DNA from: Norana najaformis
Taxonomy: Eukaryota; Annelida; Clitellata; Crassiclitellata; Hormogastridae
Direction: 5' to 3'
Length of the DNA stretch: 64,000 nucleotides
Assembly (NCBI GenBank): GCA_964023275.1
Contig: OZ029916.1
Coordinates: 43,188,896 to 43,252,895 of the forward strand
Both the position numbers and the translations under genes were made by a program. Positions 47,306 through 60,560 of the stretch are shown piece by piece. Each line of letters starts with the position of its first letter. Position 1 is the stretch's first letter. The notes under the pieces are model-generated. The model did not search any database. It worked only from the letters and a program-made list of their open reading frames with translations, and was not told where the DNA came from.

Positions 47306-47499
47306 TTCTCTCATTAACCTCCATCTATCATTCTTCCATCTATGGTCTCCCATCGGCCTCGCTTCGTGCAGGCTATAGCCATTCAACTGTTAATGATAGT
47401 TCCATCTACCATATTAATTCTTTACACGTTAAACACAGTTATAAATGTATTCCTAAACATTTTTGAACTCATGCACAGCGCCCTTTTCTTTGGCTTCGG

Positions 47500-47567
47500 C
47501 TGTGCTACAGCACTATACAAATTGTCTTATTATTGTTGTTGTTGTTGTTGTTATTATTATTATTAAA
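47500..47567 (+). mobile_element. LINE-like tail with TTG/TTA trinucleotide run
   Basis: GCTACAGCACTATACAAATT is followed by (TTR)n. The GCRCTATAnAAATT core plus a short-repeat tail matches the LINE 3' ends elsewhere in the window. Confidence 0.45.
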
Positions 47568-49436
47568 CTGAGCTAAACAACAATCTCTACATTTATGTTA
47601 AAACTAATATCATCGTCGTCTATGGTAAAGTTTCGCTACAGTTAGTGAAAAAGTTGTCCACAATTTTGAACTACATATACAATTTTGTATGTCATTATTT
47701 CTCCAATAAGTGTAGGCCTCTTTTCTACTAGCTCAGAATATGCCGAAACCTACCCAAAAAGAATCACTGTCGAAAACCTTGAAACAAAAATTACCAGTTG
47801 CCATTTAATTAAGGTTGAAAATGCAAAAACATTCTAAAATCACAATAAAATAAATATGTCGACTACTTTATATCGACAAAATGAACGCTAGGCTTAATTC
47901 AACTCTTAGATCTACCGCTTGGTAATATGATCAGCAATGAGTTTGGAAAGTAATGGCGCTTGATATTTATTGTTAACACGTGTCTTTTCTGTTGTTCTGG
48001 CATTAACAACCATTCTTCACATTAGCAGAGACGCGTGCTTGTCGTTGGTTATACTCAACACTCTATGACTAAATGATGTGCAGTTCAGCTCCATTTTTGG
48101 AAGATTCAAGCATTTTTGCTTTCCAAACTTCTTGTAAAGAACCTTGATAAGGACTATTGAATCTTGAATTACGCATAAATTGCAGTGCTCCTCCACTGAC
48201 TGAGCTGTTCTTGGGCAATTCTCCTTTGAAAGCACGTTCAATAATAGTTTGACTTGTCACACACGACTGTCAAGGAGTAATTACTCAATTTCTTCTGCTT
48301 ACAAGCTATTGTCGGCGATTGCTATTGTATGACAACGAAGACGTCGTCATTCTAGAAGGCTTTCAACAGTGGTTTGCCCACTCAAAGACTTGTTTTCAAT
48401 TCGGCATGAATGCCTCGCTTATCAGTGCTCAGCCCTTCTCAACTGAAATTGGTCCTTTTTCATACAACTTCTCAGGAGGTCTTCGTCGATCTTCCAAAGG
48501 ATTAGTTTTTCGTTGTGACAGGTATTTTGAACACCAAAAAAATCATAAATACTATGTAACATAAAATTTCTATTCTGCCATTTTAACATAAATTACGCTG
48601 ACAGTTCCTATTCATAAAACGTCATTGACAAGCGGGCTTTTCAGCTCGCTGGGCTTTTCAAATTATAGAGTTCTAGGAGTAACTCAGCCGAAGGAGATGG
48701 GATGCAATCATTCAAAATTTTCATCGCAATCAACGCAAGATGTCAGAGACGAAATTCTGAATTTTAAGATCTCTATGAACCATAGGTTTAATTCTCGTAT
48801 TTTCCAATTGCTACTGTGACTGAATCTGCGTTTCGGAGCGTCTCTTTATTCCGACATGGCTTTCATGTGTGCTTGTGCGGTGTTTCGTCAGTAACGCAAC
48901 AAAATTATATAGCACCTTTAAGCACTTCGCAACAGCGATGCCTGCATGGCTATCTGAATTATCTATAAATGATCTAAACAAGTGATTGATACCCTGCCGC
49001 TATTGGACCCGTCTACCATTCGCGGGTGACAGGTTTGTAGCTCTGAGTTACAAACCGTATGTCTCTGAGAGCAGGAAAATCTTGGAATCGACGAAGGACA
49101 GCGATGACAGTCTTTGGAATGGAATTGACCGTCAGCAACGGAGAGTTTCTGCGACCTATCGAGTGCCTTTCCTGCACAGACTACTGCCTGCTGGACGGTT
49201 GGGCAACCAGGTGCCCATGCAGGCGGACTGCATCGCCTATGGTCGTTCCTCATGCTCGATGCAACGCGGTTCAGGAATTCTGAGCAAATTATCTGTCAAT
49301 CAGATGAAAATCCGTTGGTTGGGTTCAGTGTGCGTGCAGGAGTCCACTGCTGGTGATTTTTTAGTTATCTGAGCAACGCCTGAAAGAACTTTCTATTCTT
49401 CATGACAAGAACTGTGTTGGGCTCTCGGGCCTTCTC
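47568..49436. other. Non-coding stretch
   Basis: Open frames of 60-128 codons (for example 48319-48564, 48625-48819 and 48986-49372) show no domain or splice context. No gene is supported. Confidence 0.4.
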
Positions 49437-49700
49437 GGTTGCTGTTCCACGGCTGTGAAATTCACTGCCAAGTTCCAGTTGTTGTCAGTTCCTTCAGGTC
49501 TAAACTTAAACGCATCGGTTTCAACTTGCTTACCCACCGTAGCCTAGCTTCTGATTTCTTTGACCTATCGGAAATCGACCCGGCTGCTCCAAAGGATTAT
49601 GATTTTGGATTGCGATTTTGTCTTGAAGCTACCTTCTTGATTCCTTGGGCATTATAAAAACGGCGCTAATGAAGTCATTAGATTAGATTATAAGACATTT
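49437..49700 (+). mobile_element. LINE 3' end (GATTA-tailed type) with ORF2 C-terminus
   Basis: An out-of-frame WNSLP-like remnant (GTGAAATTCACTGCCAAG) is followed by SSFRSKLKRIGFNLL, the usual end of a LINE ORF2. A 3' UTR follows and ends CGGCGCTAATGAAGTCATTA then GATTAGATTA. Confidence 0.75.
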
Positions 49701-52700
49701 CATATCGTTTAGGCTAGGCTAGCGAGCGCTTATGATTAGTATTTCTTGAAGCTTCGCTGTATAAATTTCCAATTATAACCATAATTACAACTGCTATATA
49801 CATGTAATGTTGACGTCCACCTGTCAGACGCTGCAATTACTTCATAAAGGGCCAGCATCTACTAGAATCGACAGAGCTCTACATGACGACGGTGTCGTGA
49901 TGCCCAAGGCATCAATCTATCGTCGCTTCAACTGAAATCCTAAAGTGGGCCTCAGCATCGTGACTTATTCAGTCAGTAGCTTTGTTATCGATAAGCCAAT
50001 CTTGTAATTGTACTTGTATTCACGACGATTTATGCAATATCGTCAGTCGAAAGCTACTTCATGGGTGTTTTACATAGTCAAATGTCGGCAGCACAAGAGT
50101 CAAATAATAAATAATAAATGGATGGTGTACAAAACGAAATGCAGATACTAGAGCTAGACAGTAAACGGAAAATTTCAGCTGTCAGTAGATAATAGATGGG
50201 ATCTCAACACTCTCTTAAAAACAAAAACATTCTCGGTTTCCTGAAAGGCCACAGAAAGACTATTCCAGGCATGCAGGCCGGTGATCTAAAAGCACTATCA
50301 CCCATTTTAGCCTTAGTCGCAGCTTTCCTCCACTCTCCTCGTCACATGACCTTACCATCTCAATCTGGCTTCTCGTACCTTGTCAGATACACATGCCACT
50401 CCCAATACCTGTCTGATATACTCATTTCTTTTCTTCTCTTTCAATGAGATTCCAAATATCCATCGCAGCATTCTCATTTCTGTTCTCTCCAGAAGCTTCT
50501 CCTCCTATTTCGTCAATGTCCAGGCTTCTGCTCCGTATATCATCACCGATCTTATCATTGTTTTGTATACCTTTTCTTTGAGTTGAACCGGCATTTTTAC
50601 GTCGCGTAATACACCCGATAGGTCTTTTCATTTTTTTGTCAAGCTGCCTTACGCCTGTTCTTAACATCTTGCTCGAAGCGACATTACAATGCGGGCCAAT
50701 AAGTGAGGCTTAGCTCTCATAAATAATTTTTCCTTGTCATGACAGGCAATCTAAAGATACTTTCAAAATTCGTATGAGAAGCATTTTAGGACCTGACAGC
50801 TTAGATGATTAAAAGCCGTTCTAAGCTTCTACTATGCAACATTTGACATACGAATGGAAGCCCAGAATGATGACTGACAACAATTTAGTCATGCAACGGA
50901 TCACAACGATAGTTTTTCCCGCTTTTTCAACCTGTAAGCTAATAAGCCCAATGCAACGCACACATCCGTGGTAAGTTCCGCCAAATTTGATGGTTCCTGT
51001 GGTCCACCAGTTCCTTAGAACAAGTGTGACCCTTGTATATGGTGGAGCTAATCCACCAACTGTAGGTGGTGGAATGGTCCAACTTTGCAAACGTGGAATG
51101 CACCACCAGTTTTTGGTGGAATGGTCCAGAGTTTAAATGTTTAATGCACAAGTAGCACGATATGCACTCAAGTCTATTCCTGAAGTTGTGTTGCGTTCAA
51201 TTAGTTTAAGCCAAGTTTTCTTTTAATATTTGTAATTTAGGTAAGCTTTGTCATTCGTCGAATTGGAGATTACACATTTGTCCATTCCATTCACAAACTT
51301 GGATTAGAGGTAAGTTTTCAGTTTTCTTCATCTACATGTAAGTTTTCATATTTCTCCAAGGTAGTGTGCAAGATGTTATGCAGATTGCATCTTTGCGTGT
51401 TTTAGAATAATCATGCAGGCCTTTGGTTGTTTTCAAGACCTAAGGATTAGCTTCATGACATGTAGGAGGAACTAAAAAATACTGGTACTGCTCAAAGTGC
51501 ACATACATCAATGTGCCGATGATAGATACAGCTGTACTCGAAATATCGCCAAGTTGATGTTCGCGCGTGCGTACCTCCAATCAATCTCGTGGGTATTTAT
51601 TGCGTACGTGGCGCCCTTGACCTTAGTCAGCTTACTTGGAAACATGTATTCTTTGGCTTATTTTCAACTGAACTGTTTCAGCAGGGCTCTTGGAGTTCGA
51701 GTCCAACAATAAACTGATAGCCTTCAAATGTACTGGTCAAGCAGACCATCTGTTTCACTTGCTTGTGTATTCATACGCAAGCAATTGTGACGGATGTATA
51801 AAGTTGGATGTTTCCAGTCGACCTACGTTGAACCCGTCAAAACACAGTTATTGTGGTTTAGCATAAGATAGACGCAAGCGCAGAGGGATGACAGCACTAA
51901 AAAGTCTGTCTGTACAGGTAGAAATTGTTTACATTTTGTGGAAATTTGGGGGAATATCCAGGGTTTTTATCCTATTTTATTCCTATGAAACGCCCGGGGG
52001 ATGTAATCCACGGGGAGATGACCGGGGAAAAGTCCGAGGGGAAATGTCAAGGGGGGATTTGTCCGGATCCCGTTTCAGAGGAATGATATTAAATAGGCTG
52101 AATGGAAAGGAAGTAGAGAGAGAGAGAGAGAGACAGAGAGAGAGAGACAGAGAGAGAGAGACAGAGAGAGAGAGAAACAGAGACAGAGAGAAAGAGTACG
52201 AAACGAGGAGAATGTTGAGCGATTAGCAAGAATCTTCTTAAACATTTTGGAGAGAGCTGTGAAGTAGTGGAGTTCTAATAAAGCAGGGCATCTTTGGGTT
52301 ACAAGGTGCGGGATTATATATTGAAGCAGTTTCCCAGTTTCTGCCTTCATCAGCTCTTGCACTTTTTCGCGAGTACAAGTAATCTCTTCGCAAGAGAAAA
52401 TACCCTTTCGTGTTAAATTGTGTTTTAAAGTAGTTTTGTAAATCGACGTATATTTGGATATATTTAGAAGTATGTCCATTGTAATCTGCTCGTATTACGA
52501 ACTATTTAAATATGCATGTACCGTTTTATACAATGTAATGCATGTGTGCTTGTCAGGTGAAAATAAAGGCTACTAACTAACTTACTTACTTACTAAAAAC
52601 ATGCCAGGGTTACAAAGGTAAAGGGTCTCTTCTGAGGCTAAAACATCCAAATTTTTAATCGATGTGAAAGTGTGCTGTGACACACATGCAAAATATGCGT

Positions 52701-52839
52701 ATGCTTCATAATCTGGTTTTTTCTTAGCTTTTGTCAGGGTTGAAAAAGCTAAGTTTAAAGGTATGCGAATAACGGTCATATTCTGTGGTTGAAATGTTTG
52801 TTATTTATCGGATTTTGTTTTAAAGCCTACAAAGCCAAC
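49701..52839. other. Intergenic stretch upstream of the sulfotransferase gene
   Basis: No gene seen. Near 51040-51130 a TGGTGGAATGGTCCA word is repeated with inverted copies (TTCCACC/GGTGGAA). An exon-like segment with an AG before it and GAGGTAAGT after it lies at about 51231-51308, but its frame is not linked to anything. A GA-rich microsatellite is at 52117-52200. Confidence 0.4.
52117..52200 (+). repeat. (GA)n / GACAGAGA microsatellite
   Basis: Purine-rich run of AGAG with regular GACA interruptions. It produces spurious repetitive frames on both strands. Confidence 0.92.
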
Positions 52840-55800
52840 ATGCCCATAACGTTTCAACGAAATCTACTTCTTCCGATCGCATGTTGCTTCACTTTTATTC
52901 TACTTGTAGTGCAACATAAAATACGTAAGTATCAATTACTGTTACTCACTCTTGGGATATAGGCCTATCGCTAATCACTTCTGGCTCTCAGGATAAGATT
53001 TATGCATATCTTGAAGAAATACTTTTAAACAAACTTAATAAATTTTCTGCAGTGCATTATTTTATATGTCTAGGGGACAAATTATTACAAACCGTGTGCG
53101 AAGATTTCCTTGAAAATCGTTGTTTGCGATGCATTTGCAAATAATACAAATTGATTGGTCTGCGATGGTAGGCGCTATATGCATGCACATTCTCTACATG
53201 TTTAATAAACGTGTATTCTCGACCTTTTCAATATTTTAGTAAATTTATTTGGCTCAATAAAGACCGGTTAAAGGTCATAAGCGGTGGAGTTTGATCTCTA
53301 TATAGTATACTAATATTTTCGAAACGAGTGCAGGATCTAAACTGCTGGCAGCACGTAATATGCAGAAATTGGAACTCTCCAAAGAGTGTACAAGCTAGTA
53401 ATTAATTAAGATAGAAGCAGGAAGGGAGCAAGAAGGCCATCTCGCGTTTACCTAGAAACATTGCCAAAATTAGCATTTGTGCCAGTCAAACGAACAGTGG
53501 TATTCAGAATAGACTGGAGCTGGTCAATTCGCAAACGAGTGAGGCATAATATGTAGAATTGCAGTATTCTACCTAGTAGCAGACAAATTCATGCATCATT
53601 GCTGTAAACTATATAGTGTTTAACGACATCTTTCGGCTGCCAGGAACGACGACATCTATCTTTCCTAACCTATTTCAACAGTGTCTAAACAGGTTTGGGC
53701 TAAGCGACCGATTAACTGTGTGGCTCTATTGTAACTGATTATGACATCACCGACACACGTTTTAACACCTATAAAGATATTTAGTTTCTGGACTAATTTC
53801 ATAACAAAATCGAGCACAGTACAGAATGATAGAGCGTCAAAGAAATGGATCGGGACCTTTGAAAGTTAAACCGAAGACCAAGTCAAATAAGCCGAATGTT
53901 GCCTTAGTTAAGCCAAAGAAGGTTCCGATACACCCAAGCGTATAGTGCTTCAAATGATTGCGATTACAGAAAGACTGACTGGATTGCTAAGCTGACGAAT
54001 TGCTATTGTTGCCAGTGAATGTTGGCAGTTACTTTATAGTTATACTATTTTTATATTTTTTGTTCTGACTTTCTGTAACTGGTCGGTTATTCTAGAACAT
54101 TTTTTGCAGGTCATGTTCCATCAAAAGACGTTCACATATATGAACATATTGATAAAACTTCGCTGAACATGACTCGGTATAGTTTCCCTTCACACGTAGT
54201 AAGTTGTTTCTTACTTCTGCTATTTAGATATTTGTGCGTTTTCTTCTTTCTCAAATTCAACCACGTAGATTCAACCACGACTCACGAAATCTCTTTACAT
54301 GCGCCTTCAGACATAGTCTAACCTTCTGCGCACATTCTGACTGTGTCAGAATCAGTGTCATTCGCACCTGAAGAATTCTTTTGCTCTCATACGCTAGGTC
54401 ACCGGTTACCTTGACTCGCTAGCGCACATATTGTGACAAGCAACATTTAACTGTTGTGTTTCCATTGTTCTTATTCCGTGAAAAATAATATATCGCTTCT
54501 ACAGGTTCCTTTTCATCCTTTCGAAGACGGGCAGCCAGTAACTGTAGTCATTTTAAGTTACCAGCGATGTGGATCTTCGTTTTTCGGAGACTTATTTGGC
54601 AAGAATCCAGATGTGTTTTACATGTTTGAACCTCTGGACGCACTCTACTCGGCTCTGTACGGAACAAAGCAAGGATGGAACGTTCCGTCTGACATAACAA
54701 ATTACCGAAACGGATCCAGAAGGTTAATACTTGACTTAAACTGGCATACCTGTAATTGTAATTGTAACTTTAATAACTGTGCAATTATATAACCTCTGTT
54801 AAAAAAACTCAGAGATGCTCCCCACTTGACAACATGAGACCACAGTGAAATAGAATGATCTTCAACCGCTAGCGAAATAGAGGCGGGGCAATGACAGAAA
54901 GCTTATGTCGCATGTTGGATGACAGCCTGTTCTAGAATGTGGAAAGTACCACGACGAAGCTACCGTGTTGGATTTGAAGTAGCCTATGGGACGGGGTAAA
55001 TGACCTGATCACCTTGTGTTGCAGAGCGAAGAGGTCTGCAGCCAGGTAGGGTGACACCAAAATACTAAGATATGATGGAGCTCAAACGGTCAGACAGTTA
55101 CTCATCAGCAGTAGGAACTCAATGCGTCTTCACATGAACAGCCAATGCAGCTCTTCCCGCATGTAGTTACATACATATAAACATATAACATATATACGAC
55201 CAAATTTTTAGATCCCACCAGTTAATTTCAGAACTTCTAAAGCGCCACTGTAATAACGCTTAAGGTATCATTAGATGGAATCCCACAAGGCTGACGAACA
55301 TCAACGTTGAAAACGGATTGAAATTAGTTAATGCGAAAAATATGCAGTTTCGCATTGCCATTGGTAACCCTAGGTCATATGAATACATGCATTACAGTAG
55401 AAGCAGCTTTGGCAGTGACATATAGTGAGAATCTGACGCAGATGACAAAAGCATGATCGAAAACAAGTTACGCACAGAAGTAGAGAAGGAGGTATTTGGA
55501 AAATGAAACTGCAATTTATGTAAGTCTATCTTTTGGACTGCCGGCGTTTATTAAGCCAGATCTGTTAAGGTTCTCAGAGGTTAAGCCGGAGGCGTTTCGA
55601 AGACATCCAGGCCCAAAGTGCCTCATATGTCTCAAATCCATTTATATTTATTTTATATTTATATGTATATATATTAATTGTCATTTCAATGCCCTCAACG
55701 CTTATTTCAAGTTTTAAATACTTTCAGAATTTCGCCCTGATTTAAAAGCTTTTTCATTTGTTTAAAACTGTCTGCTCCAGGATAATATGCATACGTACTT

Positions 55801-57066
55801 CTAGTAATCACCCTATAGCCTCGAATATGTTTGCATTGGAGCCAATTGATCGAGTAAGGTCATTCACCACGGTTGTCAGTTACGCCAGTTTAGGTTCCCG
55901 TACAAGGGCCATGCTAACCCGAGAGACAAATTCTGAGTACCATGTCTAGGAAAGCAAAAAGGCTTTTTTTGTAGAACTGTCTGTAGAGATGTTGTAAAGA
56001 GGGATCTAAAATGACATATAGTTTGACGGCTGGTAACCATTTCCGGGAGCGCTTGTAGTGACGCCCTTGAGTGCCGACCCCTCATCACTGTTGTCTGGCT
56101 TTATTAGTAAATGCTAGTTTATTGAAGTAAGCTGTTGTTCCTTATATGTGTAGGCTACTTCCAGAAAGAGAAACTTTAGCAGTTTCCGAGTATCTGCGTG
56201 CGATCTTTCTCTGCAACATCGATAGTTTACCAACGGAATTACTTGTTCATCGATATTTGTACAACAGCGAGTACCAAGACGATAACGATCATACTAAATG
56301 TATAAAGACTCCAATTATAACAAGCATGGTGCTCAAATGTAATTCACTCAGCCCCACTTCATACTGCGGAACTCGTTTCGGAGAGAAATCTGAAGATCGA
56401 CTGAAAGAATGCTATATGATGTTGAACAACGCAACTTATAGAAACGAACGAACGGATATATTTCCCATATTTCGCAAGTACTTAAGTTGCAGGAATTCGT
56501 TGCGTAAGGTCGTTGACACCAGATGCACGCATATTTTAAAGAAGCTGTGTGAGAATCGAAAATTACGAGCAGTTAAACTAGTTCGATCAACAATGAGAAG
56601 CATGGAACCTCTGTTACGCACGCTACCAAACTTCCGGGTGATACACTTACTACGCGATCCACGCCCAGTTGTGCTTTCCAGAATAAAATTTGACGCAAGC
56701 GGACTTGGTCACTACTCTCTTGCAGGAAGTACTATGTTGAGGGAAGCAAAGCTTTTTTGTAGCACTGTCCTTAGAGATATCAGACTAAGTTCAGAGTTGC
56801 AGCAAAGATATACAGGAAAAATATATGAAGTAATTTACGAAGATGTGGTAAAAAATGTAAAGGCTTTAACAAACCAAATCTACAAATTTGTCAATTCTAC
56901 AAATCCTACTGAGACCGTTTGGTGGCAAAAACGGATCGGATCTAGGTCAGGAAATAAATCAGTCAGTATCGCAACTAAATGGAAAAGATTCCTGACCTTT
57001 CAAGAAAACAAGGAAATTATTCAAAACTGCAGAGAATTGTACAGCATTACCAAATATGACCAATAA
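52840..57066 (+). CDS. Golgi carbohydrate 6-O-sulfotransferase (CHST1/3/5-like), four exons, complete
   Basis: Transfers sulfate from PAPS to C6 of a Gal, GlcNAc or GalNAc residue on glycans in the Golgi; the acceptor cannot be told from sequence. Exons 52840-52924, 54110-54198, 54505-54722 and 56154-57066 join with matching phases (1, 0, 2) at GT-AG sites, giving 434 residues, normal for the family. Residues 9-24 (LLLPIACCFTFILLVV) are the signal anchor of a type II protein. The 5'-phosphosulfate loop is SYQRCGSSFFGDLF, followed by NPDVFYMFEPLDAL. The 3'-phosphate motif is VIHLLRDPRPVVLSR, preceded by KAVKLVR-like LRAVKLVRSTMR. The C-terminal VIYEDVV and SIATKWKRFL blocks are also family features. 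The loop has C where vertebrate members have T or S (R-T/S-GSSF). N-glycosylation sites include NMT, NGS and NAT. Intron 3 contains a LINE 3' fragment. Confidence 0.93.
54750..54900 (-). mobile_element. LINE 3' fragment in sulfotransferase intron 3
   Basis: The plus strand shows TGTAATTGTAATTGTAACTT (a tail in complement), then TGACAACATGAGACCACAGT and GATCTTCAACCGCTAGCG. These correspond base by base to the copy at 45920-46075 (TGACAACACAAGACCACGG and CTTCAACCGCTGG). Similarity continues more weakly to about 54960. Confidence 0.6.
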
Positions 57067-57414
57067 TAATACTAACCAGACGAATTGTTAAATATATGAG
57101 AAAGACATTATAGTAGTTTGCTGCCTAGTTGTTTGCGTCAAAACTGTAAATGTTGATGACGCAGTGTTTGAATTAATGGTACCCTTATGTTCTGAAGTAA
57201 AACCTCAAGCCATAGGGAGATCCGATTCTTATTAACTCGCTAGTATGTAATAATCTAGGCAAGAAAAGGAGAGTAAAAACTATCTTGTGTGACTTTTTAA
57301 AATTTTATTAGCACAGATTAATTAGCTAAAGGTGTGCCTAGAGTAAATGCAAGTTGTATTTTTGCAAGTAGGATAAGCACTGCATCAGCTCAAAGTCATT
57401 CGATAAATGCATCT
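57067..57414. other. Sulfotransferase 3' flank
   Basis: Probable 3' UTR and spacer; no canonical AATAAA is evident near the stop and nothing else was recognised. Confidence 0.35.
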
Positions 57415-59100
57415 CAACCATAATCGTGATCTCAAAATTTCTTCCACGTCCAAGAAACCTAACTCGTGGGTACCAACTTTAAGGCGCTCAGTCAAAACAA
57501 AATCATTATGCATGTAAGATGAAGTTCGATGTCAGGTCGACATCCACGGATCTGGGAGGTAGATAGTCAGACTGCTGTAGTGGGTAGTGCTAGGAATTGG
57601 ATAAGAAGAAGATGAAGAATCATGGTAGGATTTACTGAAGAAGAATGTTTTCAGTTCTGAACGAGAGACCCGCCCGTAGACTGAAAATGGTGCAAGTTGG
57701 TGAGTTGGTAGGATGGATCAGATAGCTGCTGTTATCCTGACGAAAGTTTAGTTCAGAGAGGTTGAGAATCTTGAGCTATACAACGATTACCAAATTTTTA
57801 TGGTAAGGTGACGGGAGAGCAAAGATGAGTTCAGGCGGAACAGGAGACGGTTGAACAAGGTTGTTGGATAGTAAATAACTGACGAAGATAGGATCGTTGA
57901 GAGGATAGAAGTGAGTTGTAGGTAAGTGATATGATTTGCACTATTCGTTCAGTTAGTTGGAGCCAGTACGAGATTTCAGAAAAACCGTGATGTGATGATG
58001 CTCAGTCGAGATTATTCCAGATAGATAGGAGTTTGCTGGTTTGGGTTGTATCTATATTCAGAAAGAGTGAATTGCAGTGAACTGTTTTGCACTCAAACGG
58101 ATTCCACGAAGGTAACGGATGTGCAGGAGGAAGAGCGAAAACGATGGTTGACGCGATTGGAAAAGGTGACAATTTGGTAACAAATTACATCTATATTACG
58201 GATTTTGAGAGTTAGTAGTGGGTGGAGGTAGAGTCCAGATTAAGGGAGGAAGAGTTGTCAATAATTTTATTGAGTTGGTCAGTATACCAGTCAGTTTCTA
58301 TTCAGTTTTGGATGGGTTCAGGCACAAGAGCTTCGATGTCTTCCAGGAGAGATTTCGGTGACAGCGTGAAGAAGATTAATAGAGTCAGTAAAAAAGTTCT
58401 TAGAAAAAGAGGTGCAAAGTGGCTTTCGTCGGCAGAGTGGTGATGATTAACTAAAAATGCCTTAATTAATGAGTGATATAAGTTGATTAAAAAAAACAGG
58501 AGAAGCACAAGGGCAGAGTCTTAACAAACTCTACAGATGAATGGGCGAGATTGGGATTATGTTTCCGTTGCTTTAGCGGAGAAACAGCGGGAAGACCGAT
58601 AGGATTGTATCCCGAGAAGAACGGTGTCTGAATAAATAAATCACGTTGAAGGCCTTTGGAGTAAGATTTTGTGAACAACGGTGCCTAAGCTGTTGAAATA
58701 TCGAGGAGGCAAAGGCAAGAAAGCTGGTGATGAGTGATAGCATTAAGAAGCTTAATGTAGAGAGAAATGATAGTAGGAATTCAGTTGAGTGTCGCTTGGT
58801 AAATCTAATATGACTTGGGGTAAGGAGTCAGTTCGAAGTTGAACAGAATAATTGAATGCCGGAAAATAGAATGCGTTTAGTCAATTTTGCTATGAAAGAC
58901 GGGTTAGAAACAGGTGGTAATTTGGAAAGTATTGCCTTATTAAATCATGTTTTTTTGAGAAGATGGAGTTAACTAGAGAGTGTTTGAAGAGAAGAGGAAT
59001 TTGCCAGTAGTAAATGACACCAATGACAGGAACAAGGATGGAAGCACAGTCTTTCAGCAAGAAATTAGATATAAGGCTCAAGTTCTCGGCTTTTGTTTGT
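57415..59100 (-). mobile_element. Decayed CR1/L2-like LINE, about 1.7 kb (RT to 3' tail)
   Basis: Longest LINE copy here, in several frames on the minus strand. From its 5' side: ISNFLLKDCASILVPVI (58890-59081, the PxxLLKDCAxxLxP block before the RT fingers), a degenerate catalytic motif HHHSADESHF (about 58440, from F-Y-A-D-D-T), then YWLQLTERIVQIISLTYNSL (about 57930, the LHWLPV-x-x-RI-x-x-K block), and SVNPTMILHLL near 57620 (ORF2 end). The family A 3' UTR and ATTACG-like tail close it at 57415-57600. Many frameshifts and stops make it a fossil. Confidence 0.85.
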
Positions 59101-60560
59101 CACATTGTTTGCTTTTTTATCTGAAATATTAAACTATGAGCAGTGTTTCAATAGCCACGGATTTGAGGCTCGGTTTGAACTTCCATAGCCATCCCTCGGC
59201 CATACTTCTCACCCCTCTTCTCAACACTACAAGTGTTGCTGAGAAGGATCAGTAGAAACCCATAGCTCTAGTAATGAAGTACATGACTGAAAACCAAATT
59301 ACTCAAAGCAAAAATTTGGATAAATAACAAAATTGCGGGAACTGAGAAATTTACCAAAGTTCTTCCTAATTCGTCTGCTGAACCTGCATTGCGTATCATG
59401 TCATATCTTAAATTTAAATATTACAGTATGTCTGGCGTTCCTAGCCCGGGATACACAGAGGCATAGGCTGTGACTGTGAATTCCTAAATAATTTCCGACA
59501 ATTCCTACGTCGCAAGTGTGGATACCGTTTGTCGACAATTGAATGCCGCAGTATAGTCGAGTTCCTTGGAGTATAGCGAGATTCTGGCTAAGAGTGTAGA
59601 CCTTAACGGCCAAGCAACTGCTCTGAGGGCGAAGAAGACAGAAAGCCTTTTGCTGGCTCACTGTTGTAGCTGGATGATCTGACTACCATGCGTTCATCTG
59701 GCAAGTTACCAAAATGAAATCTTTACCGAGATGTTTTTCATGATGTTAGCGGGCTACCAAGGAGTGCGTATCCTGGTGTTCTTCCGCCGACCATATGTGC
59801 TAATCGAAGTACAGTGTACTAAGTAACTGACGGACAATTTGTCCTCTGAGATTCTTTCTTAGCGCATTTCAGTTGTGTTGCTCGTTGGTCCTGTCTACTG
59901 AAGCATGAAAAACTAAGACTTTAAGGAAAACGTTTGTAGTTGAAGAAAGAGTGTGACAAATTGTAATTTAAAAGTAGCTCGATAACTTTGTTCGAACATT
60001 TATCGATAGCTTTTTTCTGTGACTGGCGCCGCTGCGCGACGCTACGAACTGAAGATTGGATTTTGAGACCAATTGCAATTGATTCTCCGAAGAGTTAGTA
60101 AAATGTTATCACCAGAGACCAGTTGCAAACTGGGCACCAAAATCCGTGCGACGACATAACAAACCACGGCAATTTAAAATTTATTAAACAAATACACGCA
60201 CACTGATTGTGAATGGCATCAGTTTTCGATTGTCGCTACTAAGCAACATCGTTGTTAAAACCAAATTCCACGATGAGTCAGGGTGAAGGTCAAGAAAGAG
60301 AATCCGAGAAGACACGGAAACAGGTTACAGAGAAAATGAGTCCAGGAAAATCTGAGTATTTGGTAGTGATCTAAAACCTAAAACACAAACCATGCAGAGG
60401 AACATTTGCCGGAATAGACAGTTTCAGGGTCTAGGTCCTAACTGCCTCTTTCCCATTTGACAGTTCCACACTGTCATGTTTTCAATTAGTGTTATATAGG
60501 GTAAAGCACCAAGTCTTGTGAATTTCAGATTTTGAACATAGCATCGTGTGGCCAGTATGT
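59101..60560. other. Non-coding stretch
   Basis: No recognisable coding frame, RNA or repeat family. The 86-codon frame at 59401-59661 (minus) has no domain. Confidence 0.4.

Noticed and set aside
48700..48819. Frame starting MGCNHSKFSS, like an N-myristoylation signal
   Set aside because: The downstream sequence stops quickly and has no recognisable domain; the match is too short.
48986..49372. 128-codon plus-strand frame and its 96-codon antisense partner
   Set aside because: No domain, no splice context, and both strands open equally, which suggests composition only.
51231..51308. Exon-like segment with AG before and GAG/GTAAGT after
   Set aside because: Possible 5' UTR exon of the sulfotransferase gene, but its own first bases (GTAAGC) also look like a donor, and no link to the coding exons can be shown.
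52075..52479. 134-codon minus-strand frame with a leucine/serine run
   Set aside because: The repetitive part is the translated GA microsatellite; the rest has no domain.
53826..53948. Small lysine/proline-rich ORF (about 40 codons) in sulfotransferase intron 1
   Set aside because: It has a tidy ATG and stop, but there is no evidence of expression, conservation or a promoter.
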